Source of the DNA: Ciona intestinalis
Lineage: Eukaryota > Chordata > Ascidiacea > Phlebobranchia > Cionidae
Direction of reading: 5' to 3'
Length of the DNA stretch: 64,000 bases
Assembly (NCBI RefSeq): GCF_000224145.3
Contig: NW_004190369.2
Location: 1 to 64,000, forward strand
Part shown: one piece after another, positions 28,201 to 43,200 of the stretch
Numbering within the stretch: position 1 is the first letter of the stretch
Layout: each line of letters opens with the position of its first letter
Program-made: the position numbers and the translations under genes
The notes under the pieces: model-generated
What the model was told of the DNA's origin: nothing
The model's database searches: none
Seen by the model: only the letters and a program-made list of their open reading frames with translations

Positions 28201-31200
28201 ATCACTATGAATAATGGTAAAGTAGTAAAAACAAGTTGGTTAATTTGTTTGGACATTAAGTACAACAATACTTACTCAACATTCAGAAAATCCAAAGCTT
28301 CTTTTTCAGCTGTATCTAGTTTAACTGGAGCCTTTGATCCTTCACTTAAACAGCCTTTTGATTCCCAAATAGTTGTAAGGCATTCAACACTGTGTGGTCC
28401 ATAGTATGTGTCACAATTTTCAAGAAACACTACAATAATTACATGGAGCATATTAATAATGTTATTTGTTTTACATAAGCAGAAGATACGAAGAATAAAG
28501 TATACATGTAAGCTACTACCTGTAAATAAAACCAAATATTTCTGACAAGACAAAGTTGAAAATTATTACTGAATAATATCCAGAAATGAGTTAGTATTCA
28601 ACTTTTGTTTTTAGTTAATAATTCGTCATAGTATTATATAACCCAATGGGAGTGAGGGTTTACTGTTAATAAAAACATACCTTAGCATTTAATGCAAACC
28701 AAAATAATACATAAAAAATCTGTCAATAGTCTCTAGCCACATGCACCTTTAAATACCAATCATTAGTTGGTGTTACCATATTTTTCTCACCAACACATTC
28801 ACCAGAATAGCATTATAGTTAATTTAGAAGAAATGTGGAAAAAATAAAGGGACGTGAACTTTTTTAATTAATATAGTAAAGTTTACATATTATCTGCTTC
28901 TATCTGTATAATTTTATGATGTCTGGGGTATTATAAACAGGCATTCTGATTCAGCCCATCTCTTTTAATACCAAATACATTGCAGATGTTCATGCACTTT
29001 CATTTAAAAGCAACTGAAACATATATATATGTAACAACATAATATTTAGATACCAATTCCATAACAATTCAATTGATGATCAGCATTTCCACCATCAGCT
29101 GCTGATTTCACAGCTTCCATATTTCCTCTTACAGCTCTGTTAATTTACACAAAATACTTTTAAAAAAAACAGAAAAAGTAGTAGCTATTAAAACTGACGT
29201 CAAGTTCAGGAATTTCAAGGCTTCAGCATCTGCAGTTGTAAGATTGCCAGGATATCTATAACCTTCGACCTTGCAATCCACTTCTTCCCAGATTGTGATG
29301 AGACAATCAATGGAGTGAGGTCCGTGATAAGAATCACAATTCTCAGGATAAACTGAAAGGTAATACAATAGTAGGACAACATCCACCAATAGCAACGGTG
29401 GTAATAATGTACAAACCAATTCCATAACATTCCAATCCTTTATCTTTATCACCACCATCAGCTTCAAATCTTACTGTTTCAAAGTTGTCCAAAATTTCAC
29501 TAAAATTAAATAAAATATAAACACTTGAAATTTCAACAAACACAGAAAACTTACACCATGTTAAGCAAATTGATCGTCTCCAGTTCATTTGTTTCTAATT
29601 TAACTGGAGCTTTTGTTCCTTCAGCTAAACAACCTTTCCATTCCCAGATGGTTGTAAGACATTGAACACTGTGTGGTCCATAATACGCATCACAATTGTC
29701 GGGAAATACTAAAAAAATATAAATAGATTTTGAAAGTGAAGCTCAAAATAGCATGGTTATAAGAAAATTTTGCCAACAAATAAAAAGAAACACTTGTCTT
29801 ATTTACCTAAACCATAGCAGTTTAATTGATGATCAATATTTCCATCATCAGCTGCAGATTTCACAGCTTCCATGTTTTCTCTTAATTCTCTGCACAAACA
29901 TTCCATAATTTTAAAATGAAATTTGTCTTTAAATCCTAAAATTACGTGAAATTCATGGATTTTAGGGCATCAGCATCTGCCGTTGTGAGATTGCCAGGAT
30001 ATCTCCAACCCATGACCTTGCAATCTACTTCTTCCCATATCGTGATGAGACATTCAATAGAGTGGGGCCCGTGATATGAATCACAATTCTCAGGATAAAC
30101 TAAAAAGAAACAGAACCATAGGCAAATTTATAACAAAAGCAATAATGTACAAACCAATTCCATAACATTCCAATCCTTTATCTTTATCACCACCATCAGC
30201 TTCCATTCGTACGGTTTCAAAATTAACTGAAACATCACTATGGGTACAGTGAAGTTATAAAAAAAATATTTAATGTGTTTGGAAAACAAGTACAAATAAA
30301 ACTTACTCTACATTCATCTGATTCAAAGCATCCATTTCAGCTGTATCTAATTTAACTGGAGCCTTTGATCCTTCACTTAAACAACCTTTTGATTCCCAGA
30401 TAGTGGTAAGGCACTCCACACTGTGTGGTCCATAATATGTGTCACAATTGTCAGGAAACACTAAAAGAATTACACATAGCATTAAAATTACTTGAATGTG
30501 AAAGAAAGTTGAGAGTAAACATGCAAAAGAAAGCAACATATATATTGTCTATAATTATTACGGTTAAATTTATACGATATGGTACTGTGGGGAAAGATGG
30601 AACACCTTTAGAATGTAATATCCAAATATCCTGTAATAAACAAATAAAAACGTTCTATGGAAGTTGTGGGGATACAGTGTTTTATGATTCTTCAAATGTT
30701 CTTTGTTTACTACCAAATAGAGTGAGAAAATAGAATAAAAAGGTGTCTCATCTTTTCGCGCCCTACTATATTCCTTTTTTCCTGTAACGAGTCTGTTTAT
30801 AATAAATAGGTATTCCGATTCACCCCAATCCTGTATATAATAATGGCTGTTGTAGGTGTTCATGCACTTTCATTTAAACAACAGAAACATATATATATAT
30901 CAACATAATATTTAGATACCAATTCCGTAACAATTCAACTGATGATCAGCATTTCCATCATCAGCTGCTGATTTTACACTTTCCATGTTTTCTCTTACAG
31001 ATCTGTTTAAACACACAAAATTTACAAACTGATGGATGAAAAACTAAAAATAAAGTTTAAAACTTACGTTAAATTGGTTGTTTTCAAAGCATCAACATCT
31101 GCAGTTGTAAGATTACTAGGATATCTATAACCTTTTAGTTTGCAATCCACTTCTTCCCATATCGTGATGAGACATTCAATAGAGTGAGGTCCGTGATAAG

Positions 31201-34200
31201 AATCACAATTCTCAGGATAAACTAAAAGGTAATACAACAGTAGGACAACATCCACCAATAGCAACGGTGGTTATAATGTACAAACCAATTCCATAACATT
31301 CCAATCCTTTATCTTTATCACCACTATGAGCTTCAATTTGGACTGCTTCAAAAGTATCCGTCACCTCACTGTAGTTGAAACAACATGTACAAAAAATACT
31401 TAAATATAACCAACAATTGCTTACTCTACATGAAGCAAATCCAAAGTCTCTTTTTCAGCTGTATCTAGTTTAACTGGAGCTTTTGTTCCTTCACTTAAAC
31501 AACCTTTAAATTCCCAGATAGTAGTAAGGCATTCTACACTGTGTGGTCCGTAGTATGTGTCACAATTTTCAGGAAAAACTGAGAAAATAGAAGCAATTTG
31601 CTTTTTACAGTATAAATCAAAAAATCTCAGTTTGTAACAATTTAAATGAGATCAGAAAATCTAATTCACCTAAACCATAACAATTCAATTGATGATCATT
31701 ATTTCCATTATCCGCCGCTGATTTTACACCTTCCATGTTTTCTCTTAGTGCTCTGTGCATAAAACACATACATATAAAAAGTAAACCTATTTTATTGTAC
31801 AAACATACGTTAAATTTAAGCTTGTCAGTATATCAGTTTCTGCAGTTGTCAGGTTGCCAGGATATCTATAACCTTCGACCTTGCAATCCACTTCTTCCCA
31901 GATTGTGACGAGACAATCAATGGAATGAGGTCCGTGATAAGAATCACAATTCTCAGGATAAACTGAAAGGTAATACAATAGTAGGGCAACATCTACCAAT
32001 AGCAACGGTGGTAATAATGTACAAACCAATTCCATAACATTCCAATCCTTTATCTTTGTCACCACCATGAGCTTCAACTTGAACTAATTCAAAAGTATCC
32101 AAAATTTTACTGAAGATAGTAAAAAAGGTTGATTGATTTAATTGTAAAACCACATATTCCAAGTTTGGACAAAACTTACTCAACGTTAAGCAAATCCAAG
32201 GCATCTTTTTCAGCTGTGTCTAGTTTAACTGGAGCTTTTGTTCCTTCACTTAAACAACCTTTTAATTCCCAGATAGTTGTAAGACATTCAACGCTGTGTG
32301 GTCCATAGTATTTGTCACAATTTTCAGGAAAAACTAAAAGAATCACACAAAGCATATTAAAGTGGCATACTAAAGAAAAATGTAAATTTGTATATAGATA
32401 AATATACTCAAATGTAATCTAAATGTACCATCAAAGTTTCCCAAAATGATACGGATTGTAAAAATATGAGTGAAAAAAACGCGCTGGAGTAAAAAAAATT
32501 GGGCTGTTTTGACAATGCATGGGATTTCCCATACGAAAAAATTTACTCAACTTTGATCGTTTCTAGTTTCTAAAATACTTAAGAAAATTCAAATTTTATT
32601 TTTGAATTTTTTTCCAGAATATATAAAATTGTAAAATATATACTTAGTTATGTTTTAGTTTTTTTGATTGAACCCAAGTACATACCAGATTATGCTGACT
32701 CAGCATATTTTCAAACCTGATGTTAAACACGAAAACCTGACTTTTTTATAAAAAAATGTTAAAGTAAGTACTAGTGAAACATAATAGACACTTTAATATA
32801 AAAAAGTGTGAAAAATGAACTAATAAGGAAAAAAATGCTAGTCAGCATATTATGTAAATATGTTCAATCAAGAATTAAAACATAATAAAGTCTATGTTTT
32901 ACATCTTTTTTTATATAGTTTTGAAGAATAAGAATTCATTATACCAAATCAGAAATAATTTTTAAATTTTCTTTTAAACTAGAAACAATCAAAGTTAAGT
33001 GATTTTTTTCCTATGGGAAATCTCATACATTTCGCCACGGCCATTTTTTTTACTCCAGCAGTCGAATTTGGGGTTTTGAAACCCATTTTTTCAAAAGCTG
33101 TTTTGTATTTTAAAACTTGGATGGTAGCTTTAGATCACATTTAACCATATCTATCAATACACAAATTTAGATTTTTCGTTGGTATGCCCCTTTAATAATG
33201 CTATTTGCTTTACATAAACAGAAAATAATTTAAGCCTTGATAAACCTGGCAAATATTTAACAAATGGCGATGTATTTATGAACCACCTTGTATAAGCCAT
33301 TGCAAATGAACGTTTTACCAGAAACACTACAACTTTATTTATTTACCTATACCATAACAGTTCAATTGATGATCATCATTTCCACCATCAGCTGCTGATT
33401 TTATATCTTCCATGATTTCTCTTACAGCTCTGTGAATTTTCATTAATAAAAATAGAAAAATTAAATGTTACAAATAAGAGAACACTAATTTTAAACTAAC
33501 GTCAAGTTCATGGATTTCAGAGCATCTGCATCAGCAGCTGTTAGATTGCCAGGATATCTGTAACCTTTGACTTTACAATCCACTTCTTCCCAGATTGTAA
33601 TAAGACAATCAATAGAGTGAGGTCCGTGAAACGAATTACAATTTTCAGGGTAAACTACATGCAATAAAATTAGTTTTATACGAATAGAAACACACATTGT
33701 AGAACACAAACCCAGCCCATAACATTCCAATCCTTTATCTTTATCACCACCATCAGCTTCCAATCGAACTGTTTCAAACTTCATTAAAACTTCACTGTGT
33801 ATAAAATATAGTATAACACTCCAAATGTTGTTTTTGTTTGCACACCTATAGATAGTAAATATACTTACTCAACATTCATTAAATCTAAATTTTCCTTTTC
33901 AGCTGTATCTAATTTAACTGGAGCTTTTGATCCTTCACTTAAACAACCTTTCGATATCCAAATAGTTGTAAGGCATTTAACACTGTGTGGGCCATAGTAT
34001 GTGTCACAATTTTCAGGAAGCGCTAGAAAAATTACACAGGCCATATTAATAATGATAGTTGGTTTACGTTAGCAGAAGATCTTAAGACAATGCAACTGAT
34101 GGATGGATACTAAACAAGAACAAAACACAAACCTTGTATTTAGGGTAAACTGCATATTTCTTTTTAAATGACACAAGTAGATTACAACTATCAATATGTC

Positions 34201-37200
34201 ACTCAATACTGGTGTATCTACATTGATCAAAAATAACTATAATCACAACTCACAAGTAGTTTGTAATGCAGAAAACATTGATAGCACTCTACACTATACA
34301 ATTAAAGCTCAAGTATTTAAACAAAGGAACCATCATTATTATAAAATGATCTCTTTATTACAATACAGATATTTTATTTAATACATCACTTACTTATTCC
34401 ATAACAATTCAGTTGATGTTCATCATTTCCACCATCTGCTGCTGATTTTACACCTTGCAGGTTTTCTCTTACAGCTCTGTGTTAAAGTTTAATATAATAT
34501 AGGATATTCATATTAAATCCTAAAACTCAACTTACGTCAAATTTATGAGTTTCAGGGCATCAGCAGTTGTCAGGTTGCCAGGATATCTATAACCTTTTTT
34601 TTTACAATCCACTTCTTCCCAAATTGTGATGAGACAATCAATAGAGTGGGGTCCGTGGTAAGAATCACAATTCTCAGGATAAACTGAAAGGTAATACAAT
34701 AGTAGGACAACATCCACCAATAGCAACGGTGGTAATAATGTACAAACCAATTCCATAACATTCCAATCCTTTATCTTTATCACCACCATGAGCTTCAACT
34801 TGAACTGCTTCAAAAGTATCCATAACCTCACTGTAAGTAAAAAAAAAAAATGGCTGTTTATGGAACACATCAGCCAATTTATCCAAAAAAACTCACTCGA
34901 CGTTTAGTGTATTTAGAATACCCTTTTCGGCTAAATTAAGTTTATCTGGAGCTTTTGTTCCTTCACTCAAACAACCTTTTGATTCCCAAATAGTGGTAAG
35001 ACATTCCACACTGTGTGGTCCATAATACGAGTCACAATTTTCAGGAAATACTAAAGGAAAAAAAACATGGTAAAAACAATACAAATATAGAATCTACATT
35101 TTAGGAAAAATCTAAAACAAAAACGTTACAAAAGTTTAATCAATAGAATTTATAAATCACGTAGTTATGCAACAATCATACTTAAAGAAAAATTCATTAA
35201 ATAGTTTTGCTTACCAATACCATAACAGTTTAACTGATGATCATCATTTCCATCATCAGCTGCTGATTTCACACTTTCTATGTTTTTTCTTATTGTCCTG
35301 TTATTAAATGCCAAAAAAAATTGTTTAAATATTGTGTGTACTTTTGAACATTATCTGTAAAGAACAAATTAAGCAACTAACGGGATGTCAATATTTTTCA
35401 GAGCATCAGCATCTGTAGTTGTGAGGTTACCAGGATATCTATAACCTTTGACCTTGCAATCCACTTCTTCCCAGATTGTTACTAGACATTCATTGGAGTG
35501 AGGCCCGTGATATGAATCACAATTATCAGGATAAGCTAAAAAAATTCAGAAAGTATTAAAACAGCAAAGTACCTACTCACACTAACCAATTCCATAACAT
35601 TCCAATCCTTTATCTTTATCACCACCATCAGCTTCCAATCGAACTGTTTCAAAGTTAAAGGAAACCTCACTGAAAAAAAATAAGTAACTTTATTTGTTGT
35701 ATTTATACCAATTGCCATGGCAAAGTGATTAGCATGCCTGCCCCAATTTCAAAGGTAATGGATTCAAGGTTCGATACTGCTACCATTCGGGGACCATGTG
35801 TCCTTGGGCAAGACACTTCACAGCAATTGATCCAACCTAGTAGTCACCAATGTTTTTTTAAGTTATTAGCCATGCACCTTACTCATCCTCACAAACATAC
35901 ATGGTAATTCATAGGCTGGCACAAGGTGCATAGAACAGAACAGCTGCGTTATAATGACTGTCGTTTCTAGCAACACAATAATAAGTCAGTTTATATTCAT
36001 TTATTCCTAGTTGATTCCATCCTAATTCAATTAATTTAGACGAATAAAAAATTAACATAACATAAAAAACTACGAACAACTTAAATACTTACTCAACATT
36101 CAGCAAATCTAAAGCATCTTTTTCAGCTGTGTTTAATTTAACCGGGGCTTTGGTTCCCTCACTCAAACAACCTTTCGATTCCCATATAGTTGTAAGACAT
36201 TCTACACTGTGTGGTCCATAGTATGTGTTACAATTTTCAGGAAACACTAAAATAAAACGATAAATAAAAGTAATCAGTTTTAATATATCCTTGTTTAATT
36301 GTGAGATTTTGCATTTTTACATTTTTGCATATTTGTAAAGCTTAATCATGACAAATAAAATCTATGTAGGCTATAATATTTATAGTTCTTTAATATTTAA
36401 GTTTATATTGTTCTGTTATTGTGTTTCACGGTTGTTGTAGAATCCGTACGGGTCTGTAGGCACTGGCTGTGACCTACTAGCTTCGATCGAACCGGTTATG
36501 CGTAATCAGCAATTTAGTCTGTCTCACCACTTCGAGTTGTGTATATACAGTGTATTTACAGTTCAGATGGTACACAGCGGCAAAAGTACGTATTCGGGTA
36601 AACCAAATCCAATTGCAACCAAATTACCAATTGACTAAGGCAACTAGTAGAACTAATCGACTAATCAAACTAAGAACTAATGGACTAAATTTCTGAGGTT
36701 AACAACCCTGGTCACAATCACGAATTTCACCTTATTCAAATAGAATGCAGAATTAGTGTTAGTACAGTTTCAAGTGATATAAAATAGACTGTCACTACGA
36801 ATAATGGAACATAGGTACAAGTACAACGCTAAATCACTGCGATTAAACTGGATTAATAATACTTGAGAAATGCTGTACTGCACAGAGCTAAAAATAGCTA
36901 CATTGAACTTAGCGTTGCAGTTAACAAAGGAAATGGAGATAATGGCGGTTCCGTAACGCATGGTGATTTTAGAATGATACGGCATAAATATCGCATAACA
37001 CAATGGAGGGGAATTAATAACCGTAACAGTTGTTCCAACTACTGCATGTTATAAATCACTTGGATATATAGTACAATGGGGGAAGATAAGACACTTAAGC
37101 ACATATTGCCAAATATTTCCAAAATCAAAATAGATGACGGTTTTTGGGTAATACCACAAATTAGTACTATCATTCCTTTATTAATTGACAACAATTTAAT

Positions 37201-40200
37201 AAAATATAATAAAACACACAAGGAGTTATTTAGCGATCTGCACAACAGGTGAAAATTTACAAATTTGAAAACACACAGGATAAGATGGGACAGTTTAAAA
37301 TCATTGTTAATTTTGATTAATAAGTGTATTTATCAATGGGAATATACGTAAATAACACTGTATGCTTTAAAAATTAAGCCTAAACGTTCTTTTTCTTGCC
37401 CTACTGCTATAGTTTTTACATGTTACCTATACAATATACTATTGCATAACAATTGGTTATTGTTTGAACGACAATGGGTAATGTTTGAACATCAATGGAT
37501 AAATATTGTATCCTACAAATGTATATGAACTTGTAATAACATTGATTATAACTACTGATAAAGTTATTATTTTTGCTACAAATTGGGTATTACTACTCTG
37601 TTTTTGGCACTTATCTTGAATATATTTTCAAAATATTTTGAAACAAACTTTGAATATATTTTCAAAATATTATCTTTTTATCAAATCAGTATTTTATAGT
37701 TGAATAACCCCTGAGGTATAAATTACTAAATTAAAAGCAAACCTTGCAAAGTTTGGCAATGAAAACATACAAAACTACAGTGCTGGTGAAGGTGGGACTC
37801 TAAATTGAAATATATTTACATTAGCAATATTCTGCAACTTGTAGTTAACCTACCGAGTTTAACAGGCTGTGCTAGTTTCTTTGCCATGTAAACTTCATAT
37901 ATATAACTTTAAACCAATATTTTTTTGTTGTTTTTATCTCAAATTAATGTCTAGTTTTATGAGACAAAATCAAATTGTACGAAATATTCAAGGTTGTTTT
38001 ATAAAGCTATGAAACTAGTTTAATCGTTCGCACACGCAAACTAAAAAAATCCTTCGGCTTTACTATGATTTAGCGAGCATTAAAAAATAGCACCTTACCA
38101 TTTCGAATTTTTTACCTGTTGAAAGTATACTGTTTCTATTTTACATATTCTTTTAATATTAAAAAAAACAATAATCAGCTTTGACGGACGTTTTATAAAG
38201 TTGTGATATTACTTTAAAATAATTCGGTAACCTTATTTTCCTGATTATGATTAAATTTGGGTCTGTAAAAAGAAAATTAAAAAAAAGTCTTGTCTGACAA
38301 AGTGTCCCATCTTCCCCCACCCTACTATATTTGTTTTATGATACATATCAACTGTGGTGAAGTTTTAGTGGTGGTAAATATACTTTGCATAGTGTGGTAT
38401 TAACAAGTAAATGTATTGTTGGTGCATAGTTAATGGATAAAGACTTCTGCTTAGTAAAAATTTTAACATACATAACAAGCAAATAATTTGACCATAAATG
38501 ATATGAATAATAGATATTAAACCTAATAAACATTACCAATGCCATAACAGTTCAATTGATGATCAGCATTTCCATCATCAGCTGCTGATTTCACACTTTC
38601 CATGTTTTTTTTCATTGATCTGTATTTATTTACAATAGTATCCAAATTCCATGATTATTTAACAACTTACACTAAGTCCAAGTTTCTTAAAGCATCGGCA
38701 TCAGCAGTTGTCAGGTTGCTAGGGTATCTGTAACCTTTGACTTTGCAGTCTACTTCTTCCCAAATTGTGATGAGACAGTCAATAGAATGAGGTCCATGAT
38801 ATGAATCACAATTCTCAGGGTAAACTAAAAGGTAATACATTAATAGGGCAACATCCACCAATAGCAACGGTGGTAATAATGTACAAACCAATTCCATAAC
38901 ATTCCAACCCTTTATCTTTATCACCACCATCAGCCTCGCTTCGAATTGAATCAAAGTTATTTCCAAGGTCACTGTGCAGATAGCAAAATAGTCTACAAAA
39001 ACCAGCACATGAACAAGAACTTACTCTAAATTTAGTAAACTTAAAGCTTCTTTTTCAGCAGTGCTAAGTTTATTTGGAGCTTTTGTCCCTTCACTTAAAC
39101 AACCTTTTATTTCCCAGATGGTGGTAAGGCATTCTGCACTGTGTGGTCCATTGTGAGAGTCACAATTGTCAGGAAATCCTGCAAGTTGCAATGGTTTTAA
39201 AAATTACAGAAACGTAAATCTGAACTGAATATGAACTTTGATGAAAAGGGTAATCAATGTATACAGTGTAAACATATGTTACCTGTTCCATAACAGTTTA
39301 ACTGATGATCAAAATTCCCACCATTTGCAGCTAATTTTACACTTTCCATGTTTTCTTTTACAGCTCTGTATTTGGACAGTTATAAAAATAAAAACCTATC
39401 TATTTTTAAAAATTCACCTTAGATTCAAGTTTTTCAAAGCATCCACATCTGCAGTTGTTAGATTGCCAGGATATCTATAACCTTTGACTTTGCAACCAAC
39501 TTCTTCCCAAATCGTGATGAGACAATCAATAGAATGGGGTCCGTGATATGAATCACAATTTTCAGGATAAACTGAATTGGAACGTTATGACTGTAATGCT
39601 ACTTGGACTGAATAAAAATTATAATTTGAAACTATACAAACCGATTCCATAACATTCCAATTCTTTATTCTTATCCCCACTATTGGCTTCCAATTGAATT
39701 GTTTCTATATTGCTCCCAACATCACTAAAATTAACATAGTAACAAATGTAAATACAATTTCTAATCCCAAACTAATATCTCACAAACATAATTTTTTTAA
39801 CTGTATAAGCTTTAAATTGTGGAAATATAGTTATGTATCTGTTTAGTAAATATAAACTTGTAAAATATATTTTAGTGTAAAAAACTATATTTTTATCAAT
39901 ATACAACATTTCTTTAACTCCCCCATAAGAAATCCCTGTTTTTGACATTTACACTTAATAAGCGATACTTCATGCTGCACAGGTTGGAATGGCAATACCT
40001 TATTCTTAATTTCTTACGTATAGGTCTGCACGCTAATTAATTACATAAACCTTACTGACCACTAAAATTTTTTGGGTAATAATAACGTTAATACAATTCT
40101 AGTAGTAATCTGATTAAAACTTTTTTTTAGGTTTTTCACAGTGAAACCCAGCGTTTGTTACAACACAGTGCAAATTCATAAATTCATTGTTTGAGTCATC

Positions 40201-43200
40201 ATAGCAATTGATTAACATGTGAAATATTTTTGACAAGGTATGAATGAACATGTTAATTCCCAGATCAATGATTTCGCGAATAGTAAGTTTAAAAATGTTT
40301 TATCATAAGCTTTACAACGCTGTGTCGCAGCTTAGACAAAGATTTTAAAATGGAAATGAGCAGAAACTAACCTACACAATATAAAAAAGGAACTAGGCCT
40401 AGTTAAAGAAAACTCACTCCAGGTTAAGCAAATCAAAAGTTTGTTTTTCACTTGGGGTTAGTTTATCTGGAGCTTTTGTTCCTTCACTTAAACAACCTTT
40501 TAATTCCCAGATAGTTGTAAGACATTCCACACTGTGTGGTCCATAGTATGTGTCACAATTGTCGGGAAATACTAAAGGAGAAATTATATTGGGTCATAAC
40601 ACTTTACATGAATATATCTTTTAGATAATGGCAAGATAGAATGGCAGACTACATGAATATTAATCACTGCAATTGAAAAACTAAAGGAATTCAATAAATA
40701 ACAAGTGTATTATCATTATATAAGCAAGTTGCAGTTAGCTGGTTAATTACCAAAAAACAATTAAAACTAGAATCGCAGGAAAATTATAACGGGCATCAAG
40801 ACATGTACATTAAATCGCATATTTTCTTACCAATTCCATAACAATTTAATTGATGATCAACATTACCACCATCAGCTTCTGCTTTTACACTTCGCAAGTT
40901 TTCTTGTAGAGCTCTAAAGTTTCATTTAATAAAAAGAAGTAAGAAAACGGATTTTTACTTACGTTAAATCCATGCTTTTCAGAGCATCCAAATCTGCAGT
41001 TGTTAGATTGCCAGGATATCTGTAACCTTTGACTTTGCAACCAACTTCTTCCCAGATTGTGATAAGACAATCAATAGAGTGAGGTCCATAAAAAGTTGCA
41101 CAATTTTCAGGGAAAACTTTACAAAATTAATTAGGGTTAAAGACTTGCATGCATACAACATAGTAAACACTATCATTAATTTAAACATCAAGAAATGAGA
41201 AACATAATACAAAACAAGACTATTTAGTATTTACCTCCCCCATAACATTCTTCTCCCTTGATAACATTTCCAGCATCAGCTTCACTTTTTATTGTTTCTA
41301 TGTGATCAACTACTTCACTGTTGCAAAGAATAATATTCATATAATTTGTTTAAAACATGGAATGGTGAGCTTACTCAATGTTCATCAAGTTTAAAGCTTC
41401 TTTCTCAGCTGCATCTAGTTTATTTGGAGCTTTTGTTCCTTTACTGAAACAACCTTTTGATTCCCAAATAGTTGTAAGGCATTCCACACTGTGTGGTCCA
41501 TAGTATGTGTCACAGTTTTCAGGAAACACTAAAAATACAACAATATCAAGGTACCATTTGACTCACAGTATTATCTCTCCAGGTCAACAATGTTTACAAC
41601 TATATGGAACATTTCATCATACAAACAAGACCTAATTATAAATTTGTAGATTATGTTTGTACCTATCTCCTACTCCAATCTTGAATATTTAAACCGGTAT
41701 TGTATTCAGAAGCATTTGAACCAAATGATGAAATGTGGTTTAGTTGTAAATACAGTTTAATACGTAATAGTACAATTTATATAAAAAAGCCTACCAATTC
41801 CATAACAATTCAATTGATGATCATCATTTCCGTCATCTGCTGCTGATTTTACATCTTCCATGTTTGATCTTACAGACCTTAATACATATGTTTAGTTAAA
41901 CAGAAGGTATAAACTTTACAATAATTTGAGTATTGTAAATTAAAAGAAACTGTCATTTCCATTGCAACCCACTAAATAACCATTACTGAATATCAAGTTT
42001 TTGTCAACTTTTATATAGCAAATAAATGCATTAAATAGGAATATAAACAAACATACCCCAAAGGAGTTATAAGAGCAACATTTAATGGTAAAAATAAAAT
42101 AACAATGGATAAGACACTGACAATCAAACAACAAGTCATTTATGTTCAATTTTACCTCAAATTCATGTTTTTTAAAGCATCTGCATCAGCAGTTGTAAGA
42201 TTGCCAGGAAATGCATAACCTTTGACCTTGCAATCCACTTCTTCCCAGATTGTAACAAGACAACTAACAGAGTGAGGTCCGTGATATGAATTACAATTCT
42301 CCGGCAAAACTAGATTAAATAAAACAGTGAAATTGTAGTAATGAAATAGATGTATTAAACTCTCACCAATTCCATAACATTCCGATACTTTATCTGCATC
42401 ACCATCATCAGCTTCTGTTCGAATTGTTTCAAAATTAATCTCCAGTTCCCTATAATTAAAAACAAAGTCAAACATAAAAAAATGGGTAATTAAAAACAGA
42501 TCAAATGAAATCATTCTAAAAATTAGGAAACTTAAGTTACGTTAAACTCAGCAAATCCAATTCCTTTTTTTTCTTATCTGTTAATTTAACTGGAGCTTTT
42601 GTTCCTTCACTTAAACAACCTTTCGACTCCCAGATGCCTGTGAGGCATTGTACACTGTGTGGTCCAGTATAAGAAGTACAGCTCTCTTTAAACACTGTAA
42701 CAGTAAATAAAAAGGTATATAGTTGAAGTAAATGAAATAATTTGGTGGAAATATAGTACAAATACTTTATCAGGGATTTTATTATCGGGTTAAAAATTCA
42801 TAAAGATAATAATTAGAATCTAAATGGCATTTATTACTCACCTACACCATAGCAATTAGTTTGCTGAGTTGCATCTCCACCATCAGCTGCTGTTTTAACA
42901 GCCTGTCGATTCGCAATCAACATCCTTGATATTAGTAGTAATATTAATAAGCAAAGTAGTATGATCAATATTACTTTAACAATAATGCATTTTAACAATA
43001 ATGTTACTCAACTACAGTTTCAAGATATCTTAATAAACTTACTTCAGGTCTAAAGCTTTCAACGTATCTGCTTCAGCTGTAGATAGTTTAGGTGGATACT
43101 CCTCACCTCGTTCCTTACAATCTACATGCTTCCAAACTCCAATGAGGCATTCCATTGTGTGCGGTCCACTGTGTGTTGTGCAGCCATCAGGAAACACTAA

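Larger units (their letters stand above)
24329..32333 (-). repeat. Four consecutive four-module higher-order repeats
   Basis: Blocks A-B-A-B plus one long intron begin at 32333, 30460, 28429 and 26378, and the next array unit begins at 24328, so the periods are 1873, 2031, 2051 and 2050 bp. The long introns at 26379 and 28430 share extended runs such as ttttacataagcagaagata. The best match skips one block: modules 24-25 resemble 32-33 more than 28-29. Confidence 0.8.

Noticed and set aside
30570..30863. Minus-strand open frame of 97 codons
   Set aside because: It runs through a TAGTAGGG MITE; the intron position is occupied by non-coding spacer in homologous repeat blocks.
36863..37054. Short open frames in the intron between modules 13 and 14
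   Set aside because: They have no homology to neighbouring domains, no cysteine pattern and no splice partner in phase.
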